A stretch of 64,000 nt of DNA, from NCBI GenBank assembly GCA_000433355.1, contig FR893154.1:1-64000 (forward strand), written 5' to 3'. The stretch comes from Alistipes sp. CAG:435 (GTDB taxonomy: Bacteria; Bacteroidota; Bacteroidia; Bacteroidales; UBA932). Under the pieces are notes generated by a model. The model saw only the letters and a list, made by a program, of their open reading frames with translations. It searched no databases and was not told the origin of the DNA. Position numbers and translations under genes: made by a program. Below are positions 42,081-52,123 of this stretch, piece after piece (positions within the stretch are counted from its first letter, which is position 1; each line of letters opens with the position of its first letter).

Positions 42081-45000
42081 ATGCACGATAGAAACCAAAA
42101 AGTTGCGTCCTGCCTTTCAAGGGTAAAGGAAGCGATAGTGGCTGTTCTCTTGCTTATGGTTGTCGGGACAGGCACCGCCTTGGCCCAGACTTCCGGCAGA
42201 ACAATCACCGGCAAGGTGTTGGACGAGAACAATCAGCCGATGCCTGGCGTGACCATCATCGTAGATGGCACGACCAATGGTACGATGACCGGGTCTGACG
42301 GTACATTCACCCTTGGGGGAGTGCCGTCCGGAGCCACTGTCATTGTGTCTTGTATAGGTTACACCAATCAGGTTCTTCCTGAGGGTAAATCAAATTATGT
42401 CGTGAGTCTTGTCCCTGACTCCGAGATGCTTGAAGAGACGGTTGTGGTGGCGTTCGGTCAGCAGAAGAAACTTTCCGTGACCGGTGCGATCTCTACGGTC
42501 GCTTCAGCTGATCTCCGCAAGACCACGTCCACACGTCTGGACAACGCTCTTGCAGGACGTGTCACAGGTCTTACATCCATGCAGAGTGGAGGCGGCCAGC
42601 CGGGTGTCGATGGCGCCACAATGTACCTTCGAGGAGCTGCGACAACCAATGGAAAGAGTCCTCTGATCCTTGTGGACGGTGTGGAGCGTGACAACATCCG
42701 CACTATCGACATGAACGAGGTGGAGAGCATATCCGTCCTCAAGGACGCGTCGGCGACTGCCCTTTACGGAGTGCAGGGAGCGAATGGTGTGATTCTTATC
42801 CAGACCCGCAAGGGACAGAAGGGAAAGGCACAGTTGAACATTTCGGTTGACCAGGGCTGGACATCATTCACAAAAGAACCTTCAAGGCTTCATTCCTGGG
42901 AATATTGCGAGCTCAGGAACGAGGCGTTGATGAACAGTGGAGAGAAAGCGGCTTTTTCAGACGAGACTATAGCTAAATTCAGAAATCCGCTTCTTGGTCT
43001 TGATCCGTCCTCACCAGACTATGATAATCAAGTGGCAATCAGAAAAGCGGTATATTGCGACAACGATTACTATCGGATGTATCTTAAAAGCAACACTCCG
43101 CAGACGCGTGCCAACGCCAACATCTCCGGAGGAACAGACTTTGTCAATTACTTCGTGAATGTCGGTTACATTCATCAGGGTGGTAACCTGAACACCGAGA
43201 GTCCGGATTATCTCGGCTATGATCCTCAGTGTTATATGAACAGACTCAGCCTTCGTTCAAACCTTGATTTCCACATCACAAAGAACCTGACGGCTTCGTT
43301 GAACATCGCCTCGTACGCGGAAAATGTGAATATGCCTGCGGTGGGAGACTTGTATAGAGGAGATCAGTCCTGGATGATAACCGATCTTATCTATCAATGC
43401 CAAACGATACTTCCTATATCTCCCGGTCCTACAACAGATTCCAGGTTCGGAGTTGAGAGTGGCGGAATTGTAGGTTACAACTATTTGGATCGTTCCGCTT
43501 TTGAGATAATAAACCGCAGAGGCTTCCATACAAACAAAAGAAAGAACCTGAACACCCAGTTCTCTGTAAATTGGGATCTCAGTGAACTAGTCACCAAGGG
43601 ATTAAGCATTAACGGCATGGCTGCTTACGACACTTACAACATCGGAGTTCTTGAGGGTCGAAAGAAAGAGCAGGTGTATAATGTCAGAGTTGACTACGAT
43701 AGTGAGACTTTGAGTTATTCATCCAATGGTGATAAGATTGAACCATTGACTATGACTTCTTCCAGATTGTCCAACTACCAGATTTATGTGCAAGGTTCAA
43801 TCAATTATGCCAGAACTTTCGGAAAGCATAATGTAACCGCAATGGCTACTGCGTATAGAAGGTTTTGGGAAGGCACTTCAGCCAATATTCCTTACAATGT
43901 GCTTGGTACCGCCGCCAGAGCTACATATTCATTTGATGACAGGTATCTTGTGGAAGGCAATCTTGGTTACAATGGTTCAGAGCAGTTCGCTCCATCCAAG
44001 AGGTTCGGCTTGTTCCCGTCAGGTTCCATAGGTTGGATCGCCAGCAATGAATCTTTCCTCAAAGGAAACAAGTATCTTACATGGCTGAAGTTCCGTGCAT
44101 CATACGGTCTTGTCGGAAATGATTCTATGGGTGGTTTGCGCTTCCTGTATCAGGATGACAATCAGATTCAATCAGGAAATGGTTTTGTTCAAGGTCTGGG
44201 GGGTAAGATTGTCAAGGAAGGGCTTATCGGGAACAAAAACATCACTTGGGAATTGTCGAAAAAAATGAATCTTGGTGTCGAGATAGGTCTTTTCAAAGAC
44301 TTTAGAATCAATGTCGATTATTTTACTGAAAAACGTGACCAGATTCTTCTCAGGCGTAGGACAGTTCCTTCATTTCAAGGTGTAAGCTCGGATTATATTC
44401 CAAGGGTTAATATGGGAAAGGTTGATAATCATGGTGTTGATGTTGAAGTCAGCTATTCCCACACCTTTAACAGAGACTTTTCCATCTCATCAAGAGTCAA
44501 CTTTGGATTTAATGACAACACAGTTATAGAACTAGATGAGCCTATGCGTTCCGAGGAATATGCCTATCAATATCACGAAGAGGGATTCCGTTTAGGACAG
44601 GAATTTGGTTATCTTATTGATTGGAATTCCCCTGGCAACGGGTATTTCACATCTCAGGATGAGATAGACAATTATTATCCGTATGAATTTGGTGGAAAAC
44701 CAAGGGTAGGTGATTTTGTTTATAAAGATGTTAACGGTGATGGTGTAATAGATCAAAAGGATCTTTCACCGATTGGATATTCCACCACTGTTCCTGGACT
44801 CAACTATGGTATTTCACTCGGACTCAACTTCAAGGGAATTGATTTCAATGTACTTTTTTCCGGATTGGGAAGGTATTCAAAATACTACAGTGGACAGGGA
44901 GTAGTTGAATGGACCAAGCAGGGTACTTACTTTGATTGGACAAGAAACGGATGGACGGAGGAACGTTACAAGAATGGTGAAAAAATCACTTATCCGGCCA

Positions 45001-45272
45001 TTTCAACATCCCAGACTGTCAGCCATACGGAAAATGATTTCTTTATTCAGAATCGTTCGTTCTTGAGGCTTAAGAACATAGAACTTGGCTACACTCTTCC
45101 TGAAAGATTTCTTTCAAAAGTAGGAGTGAAGGCATTAAGGGTATATGTCAGCGGACAGAACCTGTTTGTTTGGGATAATCTGAGGATAACTCATATTGAT
45201 CCTGAACAGAACAATTCTTATGGCTATCCTATCACCAAGAATGTCACTCTTGGACTTAACATTAACTTCTAA
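42081..45272 (+). CDS. SusC/RagA-type TonB-dependent transporter, first of two in locus 2
   Basis: 1063 residues with a long signal region ending near residue 35 (GTGTALAQ). The carboxypeptidase-regulatory-like domain (TITGKVLDENNQPMPGVTII) is followed by a TonB-box-like EETVVVAFGQQKK. The plug has the motif DMNEVESISVLKDASATAL then GVQGANGVILI. The barrel ends GYPITKNVTLGLNINF. It imports an oligosaccharide with the SusD encoded 17 bases downstream. It opens the second glycan locus, after a 180-base leader in which I found no convincing promoter. No regulator gene (HTCS or sigma/anti-sigma pair) is next to it. Confidence 0.96.
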   Translation: MHDRNQKVASCLSRVKEAIVAVLLLMVVGTGTALAQTSGRTITGKVLDENNQPMPGVTIIVDGTTNGTMTGSDGTFTLGGVPSGATVIVSCIGYTNQVLPEGKSNYVVSLVPDSEMLEETVVVAFGQQKKLSVTGAISTVASADLRKTTSTRLDNALAGRVTGLTSMQSGGGQPGVDGATMYLRGAATTNGKSPLILVDGVERDNIRTIDMNEVESISVLKDASATALYGVQGANGVILIQTRKGQKGKAQLNISVDQGWTSFTKEPSRLHSWEYCELRNEALMNSGEKAAFSDETIAKFRNPLLGLDPSSPDYDNQVAIRKAVYCDNDYYRMYLKSNTPQTRANANISGGTDFVNYFVNVGYIHQGGNLNTESPDYLGYDPQCYMNRLSLRSNLDFHITKNLTASLNIASYAENVNMPAVGDLYRGDQSWMITDLIYQCQTILPISPGPTTDSRFGVESGGIVGYNYLDRSAFEIINRRGFHTNKRKNLNTQFSVNWDLSELVTKGLSINGMAAYDTYNIGVLEGRKKEQVYNVRVDYDSETLSYSSNGDKIEPLTMTSSRLSNYQIYVQGSINYARTFGKHNVTAMATAYRRFWEGTSANIPYNVLGTAARATYSFDDRYLVEGNLGYNGSEQFAPSKRFGLFPSGSIGWIASNESFLKGNKYLTWLKFRASYGLVGNDSMGGLRFLYQDDNQIQSGNGFVQGLGGKIVKEGLIGNKNITWELSKKMNLGVEIGLFKDFRINVDYFTEKRDQILLRRRTVPSFQGVSSDYIPRVNMGKVDNHGVDVEVSYSHTFNRDFSISSRVNFGFNDNTVIELDEPMRSEEYAYQYHEEGFRLGQEFGYLIDWNSPGNGYFTSQDEIDNYYPYEFGGKPRVGDFVYKDVNGDGVIDQKDLSPIGYSTTVPGLNYGISLGLNFKGIDFNVLFSGLGRYSKYYSGQGVVEWTKQGTYFDWTRNGWTEERYKNGEKITYPAISTSQTVSHTENDFFIQNRSFLRLKNIELGYTLPERFLSKVGVKALRVYVSGQNLFVWDNLRITHIDPEQNNSYGYPITKNVTLGLNINF

Positions 45273-45289
45273 AAGAATGACGGAAGAAT

Positions 45290-47227
45290 ATGAAAAGAAT
45301 AATATACATTTCAGCGGTTTGTCTTTTGACTGTTCTTTCATCCTGTTCAAGTGTGTTGGATGAAGCACCGTCCGGAAAGATTTCCATTGAGGAAGTTTTT
45401 CGTGACAACGACATGACAATGAACTATTTGAACACCTGCTACTCAAGCATCAACGCAAAGGGGTGCCTTTACTTCTTCTGGAGCCGAGGACCTGTCAACT
45501 GGTGCGATGACGCATGGGATGCTGATGATCTGGATGTGAACTGGGCAGCTTCACGCAGATACTATGACGGCAATGCCAGTGCGTCTGATTTCCCGGCGAA
45601 TTATAATGCTGGAGACTCCGGCAATGAAAGTGTTTCATGGACAAGATCTTTCCAGAGGATCCGCAACTGCGCAGTGTTCCTTCAACATATTCCTACAGCT
45701 AATGTCACGTCTGAAAGTGACCGTGCCCGTTGGACGGCTGAGGCGCACGTATTAAGGGCATATTACTATTCAGAACTTCTGATGTGGTTCGGATGCTCAC
45801 TTCCTATCATCAGGGAGCCTTATACCCTTGATGCTGATTTCGCAAAGGTTGAAAGATCATCCTTCCACGATGTTGTCGAGTTCGTCATCGAAGATTGTGA
45901 CGCCGCCCTTGCTTGTGATGATCTTCCTTGGAGAATCACCACTGACAGCGAGGCTATGCGTATGACGAAGGCTGTGGCTTGGGCCATAAAGTCAAGGATG
46001 ACGCTTTTTGCGGCCAGTCCTTTGTACAATGAGGGCAACAACTATTGGGAGGAAGCATATTCAGTGAACAAAGCGGCGGTACAGGCTCTTGAGAGTAATG
46101 GTTATGCCCTTTATGATAAACTCAACCAAACTGCTGTCTGGGGAGACGAGAAGGCATATCTTCCGAACAAAGAGTCACAGTATTTGAATGAATATTTCTG
46201 CAATTCCGGGGCTTATGCCGCTGATCCTGCAGACAAGGAGACAATCTATCAATTGAGGGAAGGAGCTAATTCTAATTTGTGCAACGTTGATGCTCCTGGG
46301 GCTATCCTTAACTATAAGACAGGAACTTGTCCTTCTCAGGAACTTGTGGATGCGTTTGAGACAATCAATGGAGAACCGGTTTTGGATTTGTCAAAACCTT
46401 ACCTTGACGAGCAGCATCTCAAGCCTAATTACAATGCTTCCAACACTCTTTACAGCAAAGAGGATCCTTATGCGAACAGGGATCCAAGATTCTATGCGAC
46501 AATTTACTACAATGGATCTAAAAGATATTGTGGTTGGGGAACGGATGCAGGGTCTATTTCTTTTGAGAATTTGGGACAAGGCCAAGGTTTGATGACAAGG
46601 ACCATTACAACTTGGGATGCATATAAGAACTCTGACGGCACAGTCATTAACACTCCGGAGCCTTTGATGGGACGTTCTCTTCTCGGTCGTACACCAACAA
46701 GAACCGGTTATTTCCAAAGAAAATTCCTGCATCCTAACAGCGGAACAAATATGATAGGACTTCCAGGTCCACGTCATAAGGATTACCGTCTGGCAGAGAT
46801 TTACCTGAATTTCGCCGAGGCCGCCATGGAATCAGGACACGAGGCGGAAGCCATCACTTATGTGAACAAAGTGCGTACCCGTGCCGGAATGCCTGGACTT
46901 TCATCAGGTCTTTCAGGGGATGTTCTTCGTCAGCGCATCCATAACGAGCGACGTGTTGAATTAGCACTCGAAGGCAACCGTTATTTCGATGTCCGCAGAT
47001 GGCATAAGCCGGATGAGGATCTCTCGGCTACAGACCGTTGGATAACAGGAGCACACATAACCCATTATTTTAAGGCAGATGGCTCTCACGGATACATTTA
47101 CGAGCGTACAATCCTAAAGGAGCGTCAGTGCTACACCAACAAATGGCTCAAGATGCCAATTCCTCTTACCGAGGTCAACAACATGAGAGCCATCACGGGT
47201 GAGGACTGGCAGAATCCAGGTTGGTAA
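45290..47227 (+). CDS. SusD/RagB-type surface glycan-binding lipoprotein, first of two in locus 2
   Basis: 645 residues. The lipobox ends at Cys19 (LTVLSSC-SSV). SusD signatures: FRDNDMTMNYLNTCYSSIN, RWTAEAHVLRAYYYSELLMWFG, RLAEIYLNFAEAAMESGHEA and RIHNERRVELALEGNRYFDVRRW, closing with PIPLTEVNNM and DWQNPGW. It caps the SusC encoded upstream and binds the glycan at the surface. The start codon is in AAGAATATG. The next susC begins 37 bases later, so both pairs seem to be on one transcript. Confidence 0.96.
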   Translation: MKRIIYISAVCLLTVLSSCSSVLDEAPSGKISIEEVFRDNDMTMNYLNTCYSSINAKGCLYFFWSRGPVNWCDDAWDADDLDVNWAASRRYYDGNASASDFPANYNAGDSGNESVSWTRSFQRIRNCAVFLQHIPTANVTSESDRARWTAEAHVLRAYYYSELLMWFGCSLPIIREPYTLDADFAKVERSSFHDVVEFVIEDCDAALACDDLPWRITTDSEAMRMTKAVAWAIKSRMTLFAASPLYNEGNNYWEEAYSVNKAAVQALESNGYALYDKLNQTAVWGDEKAYLPNKESQYLNEYFCNSGAYAADPADKETIYQLREGANSNLCNVDAPGAILNYKTGTCPSQELVDAFETINGEPVLDLSKPYLDEQHLKPNYNASNTLYSKEDPYANRDPRFYATIYYNGSKRYCGWGTDAGSISFENLGQGQGLMTRTITTWDAYKNSDGTVINTPEPLMGRSLLGRTPTRTGYFQRKFLHPNSGTNMIGLPGPRHKDYRLAEIYLNFAEAAMESGHEAEAITYVNKVRTRAGMPGLSSGLSGDVLRQRIHNERRVELALEGNRYFDVRRWHKPDEDLSATDRWITGAHITHYFKADGSHGYIYERTILKERQCYTNKWLKMPIPLTEVNNMRAITGEDWQNPGW

Positions 47228-47264
47228 TGGTTGAATATCACAGAATACTTAATTTGCATCGAAT

Positions 47265-50200
47265 ATGATGAATAAGAATATATTTGCGGCAGCGGCGCTT
47301 CTCCTGCTTGGGGCATCCATCCAGCAGGTCAAGGCGCAGGACATCTCTGTCGCCGGTACCGTAAGGGACATCTACGGTAACCCGTTGCCCGGGGTGATTG
47401 TCTCGTCCAACCACAAGGACTTGTACATCACCGATAAGAACGGACAGTACACGGCCAAGGTCAACAAATCGGGAGAACTGGAGTTTTCGCTTCTTGGCTT
47501 CAAACCGACATCCGTAAAGGCTTCCTCACAGATGGAGGTAACCCTTGAGGATGACGCCCATAATCTTGCCGAGAATGTCAACATAGGTCTTTCCAAACAG
47601 AGTAGGGAAGTCCTTTCCGACGCTGTCTCGACAGCCCATGGCGAGAAACTTGGAAGGTCGCTGATGACGCGTCTTCAGGGAACGTTCTCCGGAATGTTCT
47701 CCGGGCTCACCACGATGGAGACCACATTTGAGCCGGCTTATGAGTCTCTGAATATGTACGTGCGCGGCTACTCCACTTTCCATGGTGGAATCGCCAGTGT
47801 GGTCATTGACGGAATTCTCTACGACTCGTTCGCACACGACATTCTCTACAGGATTTCCCCTGAGGAGATTGAGTCTGTGTCCATCCTGAAAGACGGAGCC
47901 TCACAGGCCATCTACGGTGTGAAGGGTGCCGACGGCTTGATTGTCATCAATACAAAGCGTGGCACTCCGGGCAAGTTGAAAGTTGGAGTGAACATCTCTG
48001 AGACAGTACAGGTCCCTACAACCAGAATCCATAGCTTCGACTCCTACACATTCGCCAACCTTCGCAATCAGGCCGCGGTGAATGACGGGCTCGGAGAGTA
48101 TCACATATTCTCAAAAGAGGCTGTCGAAGGCTTCAAGGATGGTGGCAGCGACCTTTATCCGAACACGAACTGGTACGACATGCTTGTCCGTGATTTCTCC
48201 AATCAGCAGAGAATAGCTTTGGACGCCACAGGAGGCAACGAGAACGTGAGGTTCTATTCCAATTTCAACGTGCTGCGCCAAGGAAGTTTCTGGAACGCTG
48301 ATCAGACGGCTTACAAGGCTGACAATGAGAAGTACAGGATCAACTTCCGCTCCAATGTGGATGTGAAGATCAACAACTACATCAGTCTTTGGGCGAATCT
48401 GGCCGGTTCCATCGTAAGGGCTCACACACCGGGTGGCGCTGTTGACTGCAACGGAACCCTTTACTCCATCATCACCGGAATGCCTTCATTCATCTATGGT
48501 CCTGTGACTCCCGCGGTCTATGATAATGACGGCAATGTGATTGAGGCGGGTGGAGAGGTAGTGACGACTCCGAACATCAATTTCTCTCCTTACGGCTTCC
48601 TGAACCGCACCGGCTACAACAACGAGATGAACACCAACATCTACGGTCAGGCCGGACTCAAGTTTGACCTTTCGTTCCTGACTCCAGGGCTTTGGGCTGG
48701 TGGTAGCGTAGGATACCTTTCCTACATCAACTCAATCACTTCCAACACTCAGGACTACGCCAGATACATCCGCGAGGATGATTGGAGCGACCTCCGGTTC
48801 ACTCATTACGGAACCACGATCAACACGAATCTGACTTACTCCAAAGGAACCGCATTGTACGGCTATTTCTCTTATAAGGGAGAAGCCGGCTGGCAGAGGG
48901 ATTTCGGCAGACATCACCTGAACGCCAATGCCTACATGACCTATCAGGTGTTCGACAATCTCGCTGGCGGTGCGACCTACGATTTCAGGCGGGTATATTC
49001 AGGAGCCGAACTGGCGTATGACTTTGACAAGAGGTACGCCGTCAAACTTTCGACAGGATATTCAGGATCCGACTATTTCCCGAGAAAGACCCGCTTTGTC
49101 TGGACACCAGGTGTCTCCGCCGCATGGATCGCCTCCAACGAGGGTTTTGTGAAGGAGAATGTTCCTTGGCTGTCTTTGCTCAAGGTTCGCGGCTCTTATG
49201 CCGTCACAGGCAACGATGCCACCGGATTCGACAGATATGCGTACAAGGATCAGGTGAACAGTACCGCCGGAGGAAAGATTCCTTATCTTGAATATTATAC
49301 CAATGAGTCTGTCTATGGCAACCCTAACCTTGAGCCGGAGAAGATTTACAAGACAAATGTTGGTATCGATCTCGGAATCGCCAACCAGTTCCAGGTCTCC
49401 TTCGATGTGTTCAAGGAGAAACTGAACAATGGTGTCATCAAATCGACATCCAAGGTGCCTCTCTATCAAGGAATTCCTCTCGGGGCATATCCTATCACGA
49501 ATATGGGTGAGTTCGAGAACAAGGGATGGGAACTCTCTGTTAGCTACAGAAAGCGTTTCAACTCTGATTTCGGATTGTTCCTTGCCGGTCATCTGGACTA
49601 TAGCAAGAACAAGGTGATCTACATCGGAGAGACCGCCTACAACGACACTTACGCTTACCGTTACCGTACCGAAGGCTATCCTGTCGGACAGTCCTGGGGC
49701 TATCTGACAGACTACAGCAACGGCAACGGTCTGTACAACTTCCAGGATGAGATTGAGGCCGGTCCGAAATATTCATTCGGCACTCCTCGGCTTGGTGACA
49801 TCAAGTACAAGGATCTGAACGGTGACGGTGTCATCGATGAGAAGGACATGGCTCCTCTTGGCAACGGTTCTCTTCCTAAGTACAACTTCGCGTTCAATGT
49901 CGGCTTCAACCTCAAGAACTTCGAGGTGAACCTTCTGTTCCAGGGACTTGGAGGCTATAAGAGAAACTACAGTGAACTGTTTACTTTCCAGTCTGCCTAC
50001 GACGGAGTGTTCACCGAAAGTCATAAGTCAGCCTGGACCGCCGAGAAGTGGCTCAACGATGAGGAAATAGGTTTCCCTGCCCTTTCCACGACAGCCACGA
50101 CCAATCTTCAGACGAACGACTATCTTCTCAAGGATGCTTCATTCCTGCGCCTGAAGACGGCAGAAATCTCCTATAAGATGCCTAAGAAGGTCTGCGACTT

Positions 50201-50351
50201 CCTTAACGCCAGCGCTTTCAAGGTCTATCTTAGTGGTCAGAACCTCTTCACCATCGATGGCATGAAGACGGACGACACTCCGGTTGAAGGTACTTGCTCC
50301 GCGTTCCCTGTCTATAGGATGTACAGACTTGGAATCAACCTCACATTCTAA
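47265..50351 (+). CDS. SusC/RagA-type TonB-dependent transporter, second in locus 2
   Basis: 1028 residues; ATG at 47265 or 47268. The signal peptide ends near residue 25 (QQVKAQ). The regulatory-like domain is DISVAGTVRDIYGNPLPGVIV; the plug includes RISPEEIESVSILKDGASQAI and YGVKGADGLIVINTKRG. The barrel ends FPVYRMYRLGINLTF. It differs enough from the first SusC to suggest a different oligosaccharide or size class rather than a recent duplicate. Its susD follows after 3 bases. Confidence 0.96.
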   Translation: MMNKNIFAAAALLLLGASIQQVKAQDISVAGTVRDIYGNPLPGVIVSSNHKDLYITDKNGQYTAKVNKSGELEFSLLGFKPTSVKASSQMEVTLEDDAHNLAENVNIGLSKQSREVLSDAVSTAHGEKLGRSLMTRLQGTFSGMFSGLTTMETTFEPAYESLNMYVRGYSTFHGGIASVVIDGILYDSFAHDILYRISPEEIESVSILKDGASQAIYGVKGADGLIVINTKRGTPGKLKVGVNISETVQVPTTRIHSFDSYTFANLRNQAAVNDGLGEYHIFSKEAVEGFKDGGSDLYPNTNWYDMLVRDFSNQQRIALDATGGNENVRFYSNFNVLRQGSFWNADQTAYKADNEKYRINFRSNVDVKINNYISLWANLAGSIVRAHTPGGAVDCNGTLYSIITGMPSFIYGPVTPAVYDNDGNVIEAGGEVVTTPNINFSPYGFLNRTGYNNEMNTNIYGQAGLKFDLSFLTPGLWAGGSVGYLSYINSITSNTQDYARYIREDDWSDLRFTHYGTTINTNLTYSKGTALYGYFSYKGEAGWQRDFGRHHLNANAYMTYQVFDNLAGGATYDFRRVYSGAELAYDFDKRYAVKLSTGYSGSDYFPRKTRFVWTPGVSAAWIASNEGFVKENVPWLSLLKVRGSYAVTGNDATGFDRYAYKDQVNSTAGGKIPYLEYYTNESVYGNPNLEPEKIYKTNVGIDLGIANQFQVSFDVFKEKLNNGVIKSTSKVPLYQGIPLGAYPITNMGEFENKGWELSVSYRKRFNSDFGLFLAGHLDYSKNKVIYIGETAYNDTYAYRYRTEGYPVGQSWGYLTDYSNGNGLYNFQDEIEAGPKYSFGTPRLGDIKYKDLNGDGVIDEKDMAPLGNGSLPKYNFAFNVGFNLKNFEVNLLFQGLGGYKRNYSELFTFQSAYDGVFTESHKSAWTAEKWLNDEEIGFPALSTTATTNLQTNDYLLKDASFLRLKTAEISYKMPKKVCDFLNASAFKVYLSGQNLFTIDGMKTDDTPVEGTCSAFPVYRMYRLGINLTF

Positions 50352-50354
50352 AAG

Positions 50355-52094
50355 ATGAATATCATGAAAAAATTCCGCATACTTATTCTTGCATTGGCGG
50401 CCACAGCGGCTTTTTCCGCTTGTCAGGATGCTTTGGATCTCCGTTCCAACGGAACCATTGATATGTCAGAGGTTTTCAAGGACAGAAACAGAACCAAAGG
50501 CTATCTCAACGCCTGCTACAATTATATCAAGAATCCGTCTGTCAATGTCGGTTCCTTTACGGACGACGCTCAGAACAGTCAGGACATCACGGCCGGAAGT
50601 TCGTACGACATCTGGTATAATTCTGACATCACCTCCAGCAATTTCGCAGACCATAACTGGGACGGCAATCCTTGGGGCAACTACTTCGAGGGCGTACGCA
50701 AGTGCAATGTGTTCATCGCCAACATAGATGGAGCCACGGCTGAGATGCTGGACTGGGAAAGGGCAGGGTGGAAGGCCCAGGCTCTGACTCTCAGGGCTTG
50801 GTACTATCTCCAGCTGATGAAGAGATATGGTCAGCTACCTTTGATCACTTCGGATCTTGGCACCAATCACGACTATTCTTCAGACAAGAAAGCGACTGTC
50901 TCAGAGATCGCCGGACAGATTCTGGCTGACTGCGACGCCGCGATAGCCACGGAGGATTCGGAGGCATATTCATACGTCTATCGTACACAGCAGTGGGGAA
51001 TGGCGACAAAAGCACTTGCACAGGCTATCAGGAGCGAGACTGCTACCTACGTCATCAGTCCTTTGATGGGTGACGGCGGTTACACTGCTGATCAGGCTCT
51101 TGAAATCGCTGCTGACGCCCTCGCCAAGGTTCTGTCCAATGACTACAGCCTTTGGACCACGGCGAGCGCAGGGTACAACGCTTACGCTTCATATTTCCTC
51201 TATAATCCTGAGGATATGAGGGCACAGGACAAGGAAACCATCTATGGTGGCACACGAACAGCTGTCTGGTCAAGCTGCGGAGTTCCGATCGTGAGCGGAA
51301 GCGCCACGGCCGGCACTTGCCCGACCCAGGAACTTGTCGATGCCTACGAGATGGCAAATGGAAAGCCTGCGATCACAGGCTATGCTGACGATCAGCACCT
51401 TAAGCCGATCATCAACGCAGGATCCGGCTATGATGAGACCAAGCCTTATGAGGGCAGGGATCCTCGTTTCTATGCGACCGTGTTCTACAACGGCAGCATA
51501 AGGGGGGCAGATGAGATCTCCACAATCGCCGGAGCCAACTGCGGACTGAACGCAACCAGCATCAGGTACACCCACACAGGCTACTATATGCGCAAATATG
51601 CCCACGACGCATCCAACAGAAACTCCAATTCGGATGGTTATATGCGCGTTGTGCGCCTCGCTGAGCTTTACTACAACTTCGCCGAGGTGGCCTACCAGGC
51701 TGCCGGACCGGACCAGGTTGTCAGCGTCTCAGGTCTGAACATGTCCGCCCGCGGAGCCGTCAACGCTGTCCGCGCGAGGGTCGGAATGCCTGAGATTCCA
51801 AGCGGACTTACAGTCGCTGATTTCGAGAAGAGGTACCGTAACGACCGCAGGGTAGAGTTTGCCCTTGAGGCGGACTATTACTTCAGCCTGCGTCGCTGGA
51901 AAACCCTTTCGGCCACATCTACCGTGACTGGAATGAAAGTGTCCGGCACCGGAGCCGGCAAGACTTACGAACGCTTCGTCCTGGGCCGGCGTTCGACCAC
52001 GACGGACAAATTCCTTCTCTACCCGATCGACCTCACCGAAGTCTCAAAGGTTCTTGAACTTACCAAAACCGATTGGCAGAACCCTGGTTGGTAA
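50355..52094 (+). CDS. SusD/RagB-type surface glycan-binding lipoprotein, second in locus 2
   Basis: 579 residues from 50355, or 576 from the ATG at 50364 (MKKFRILILALAATAAFSAC), which gives the cleaner lipoprotein signal. SusD signatures: FKDRNRTKGYLNACYNYI, WKAQALTLRAWYYLQLMKRYG, RVVRLAELYYNFAEVAYQA and RYRNDRRVEFALEADYYFSLRRW, closing DWQNPGW. It partners the SusC 3 bases upstream. The following gene encodes another surface lipoprotein. Confidence 0.95.
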   Translation: MNIMKKFRILILALAATAAFSACQDALDLRSNGTIDMSEVFKDRNRTKGYLNACYNYIKNPSVNVGSFTDDAQNSQDITAGSSYDIWYNSDITSSNFADHNWDGNPWGNYFEGVRKCNVFIANIDGATAEMLDWERAGWKAQALTLRAWYYLQLMKRYGQLPLITSDLGTNHDYSSDKKATVSEIAGQILADCDAAIATEDSEAYSYVYRTQQWGMATKALAQAIRSETATYVISPLMGDGGYTADQALEIAADALAKVLSNDYSLWTTASAGYNAYASYFLYNPEDMRAQDKETIYGGTRTAVWSSCGVPIVSGSATAGTCPTQELVDAYEMANGKPAITGYADDQHLKPIINAGSGYDETKPYEGRDPRFYATVFYNGSIRGADEISTIAGANCGLNATSIRYTHTGYYMRKYAHDASNRNSNSDGYMRVVRLAELYYNFAEVAYQAAGPDQVVSVSGLNMSARGAVNAVRARVGMPEIPSGLTVADFEKRYRNDRRVEFALEADYYFSLRRWKTLSATSTVTGMKVSGTGAGKTYERFVLGRRSTTTDKFLLYPIDLTEVSKVLELTKTDWQNPGW

Positions 52095-52123
52095 TGGGGT
52101 GTTTAATCTTGAATTGAAAAAAA

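Noticed and set aside
42081..52094. Recent duplication giving the two SusC/SusD pairs
   Set aside because: The two SusCs and two SusDs differ throughout, including signal peptides and plug regions, so they are not a recent copy.
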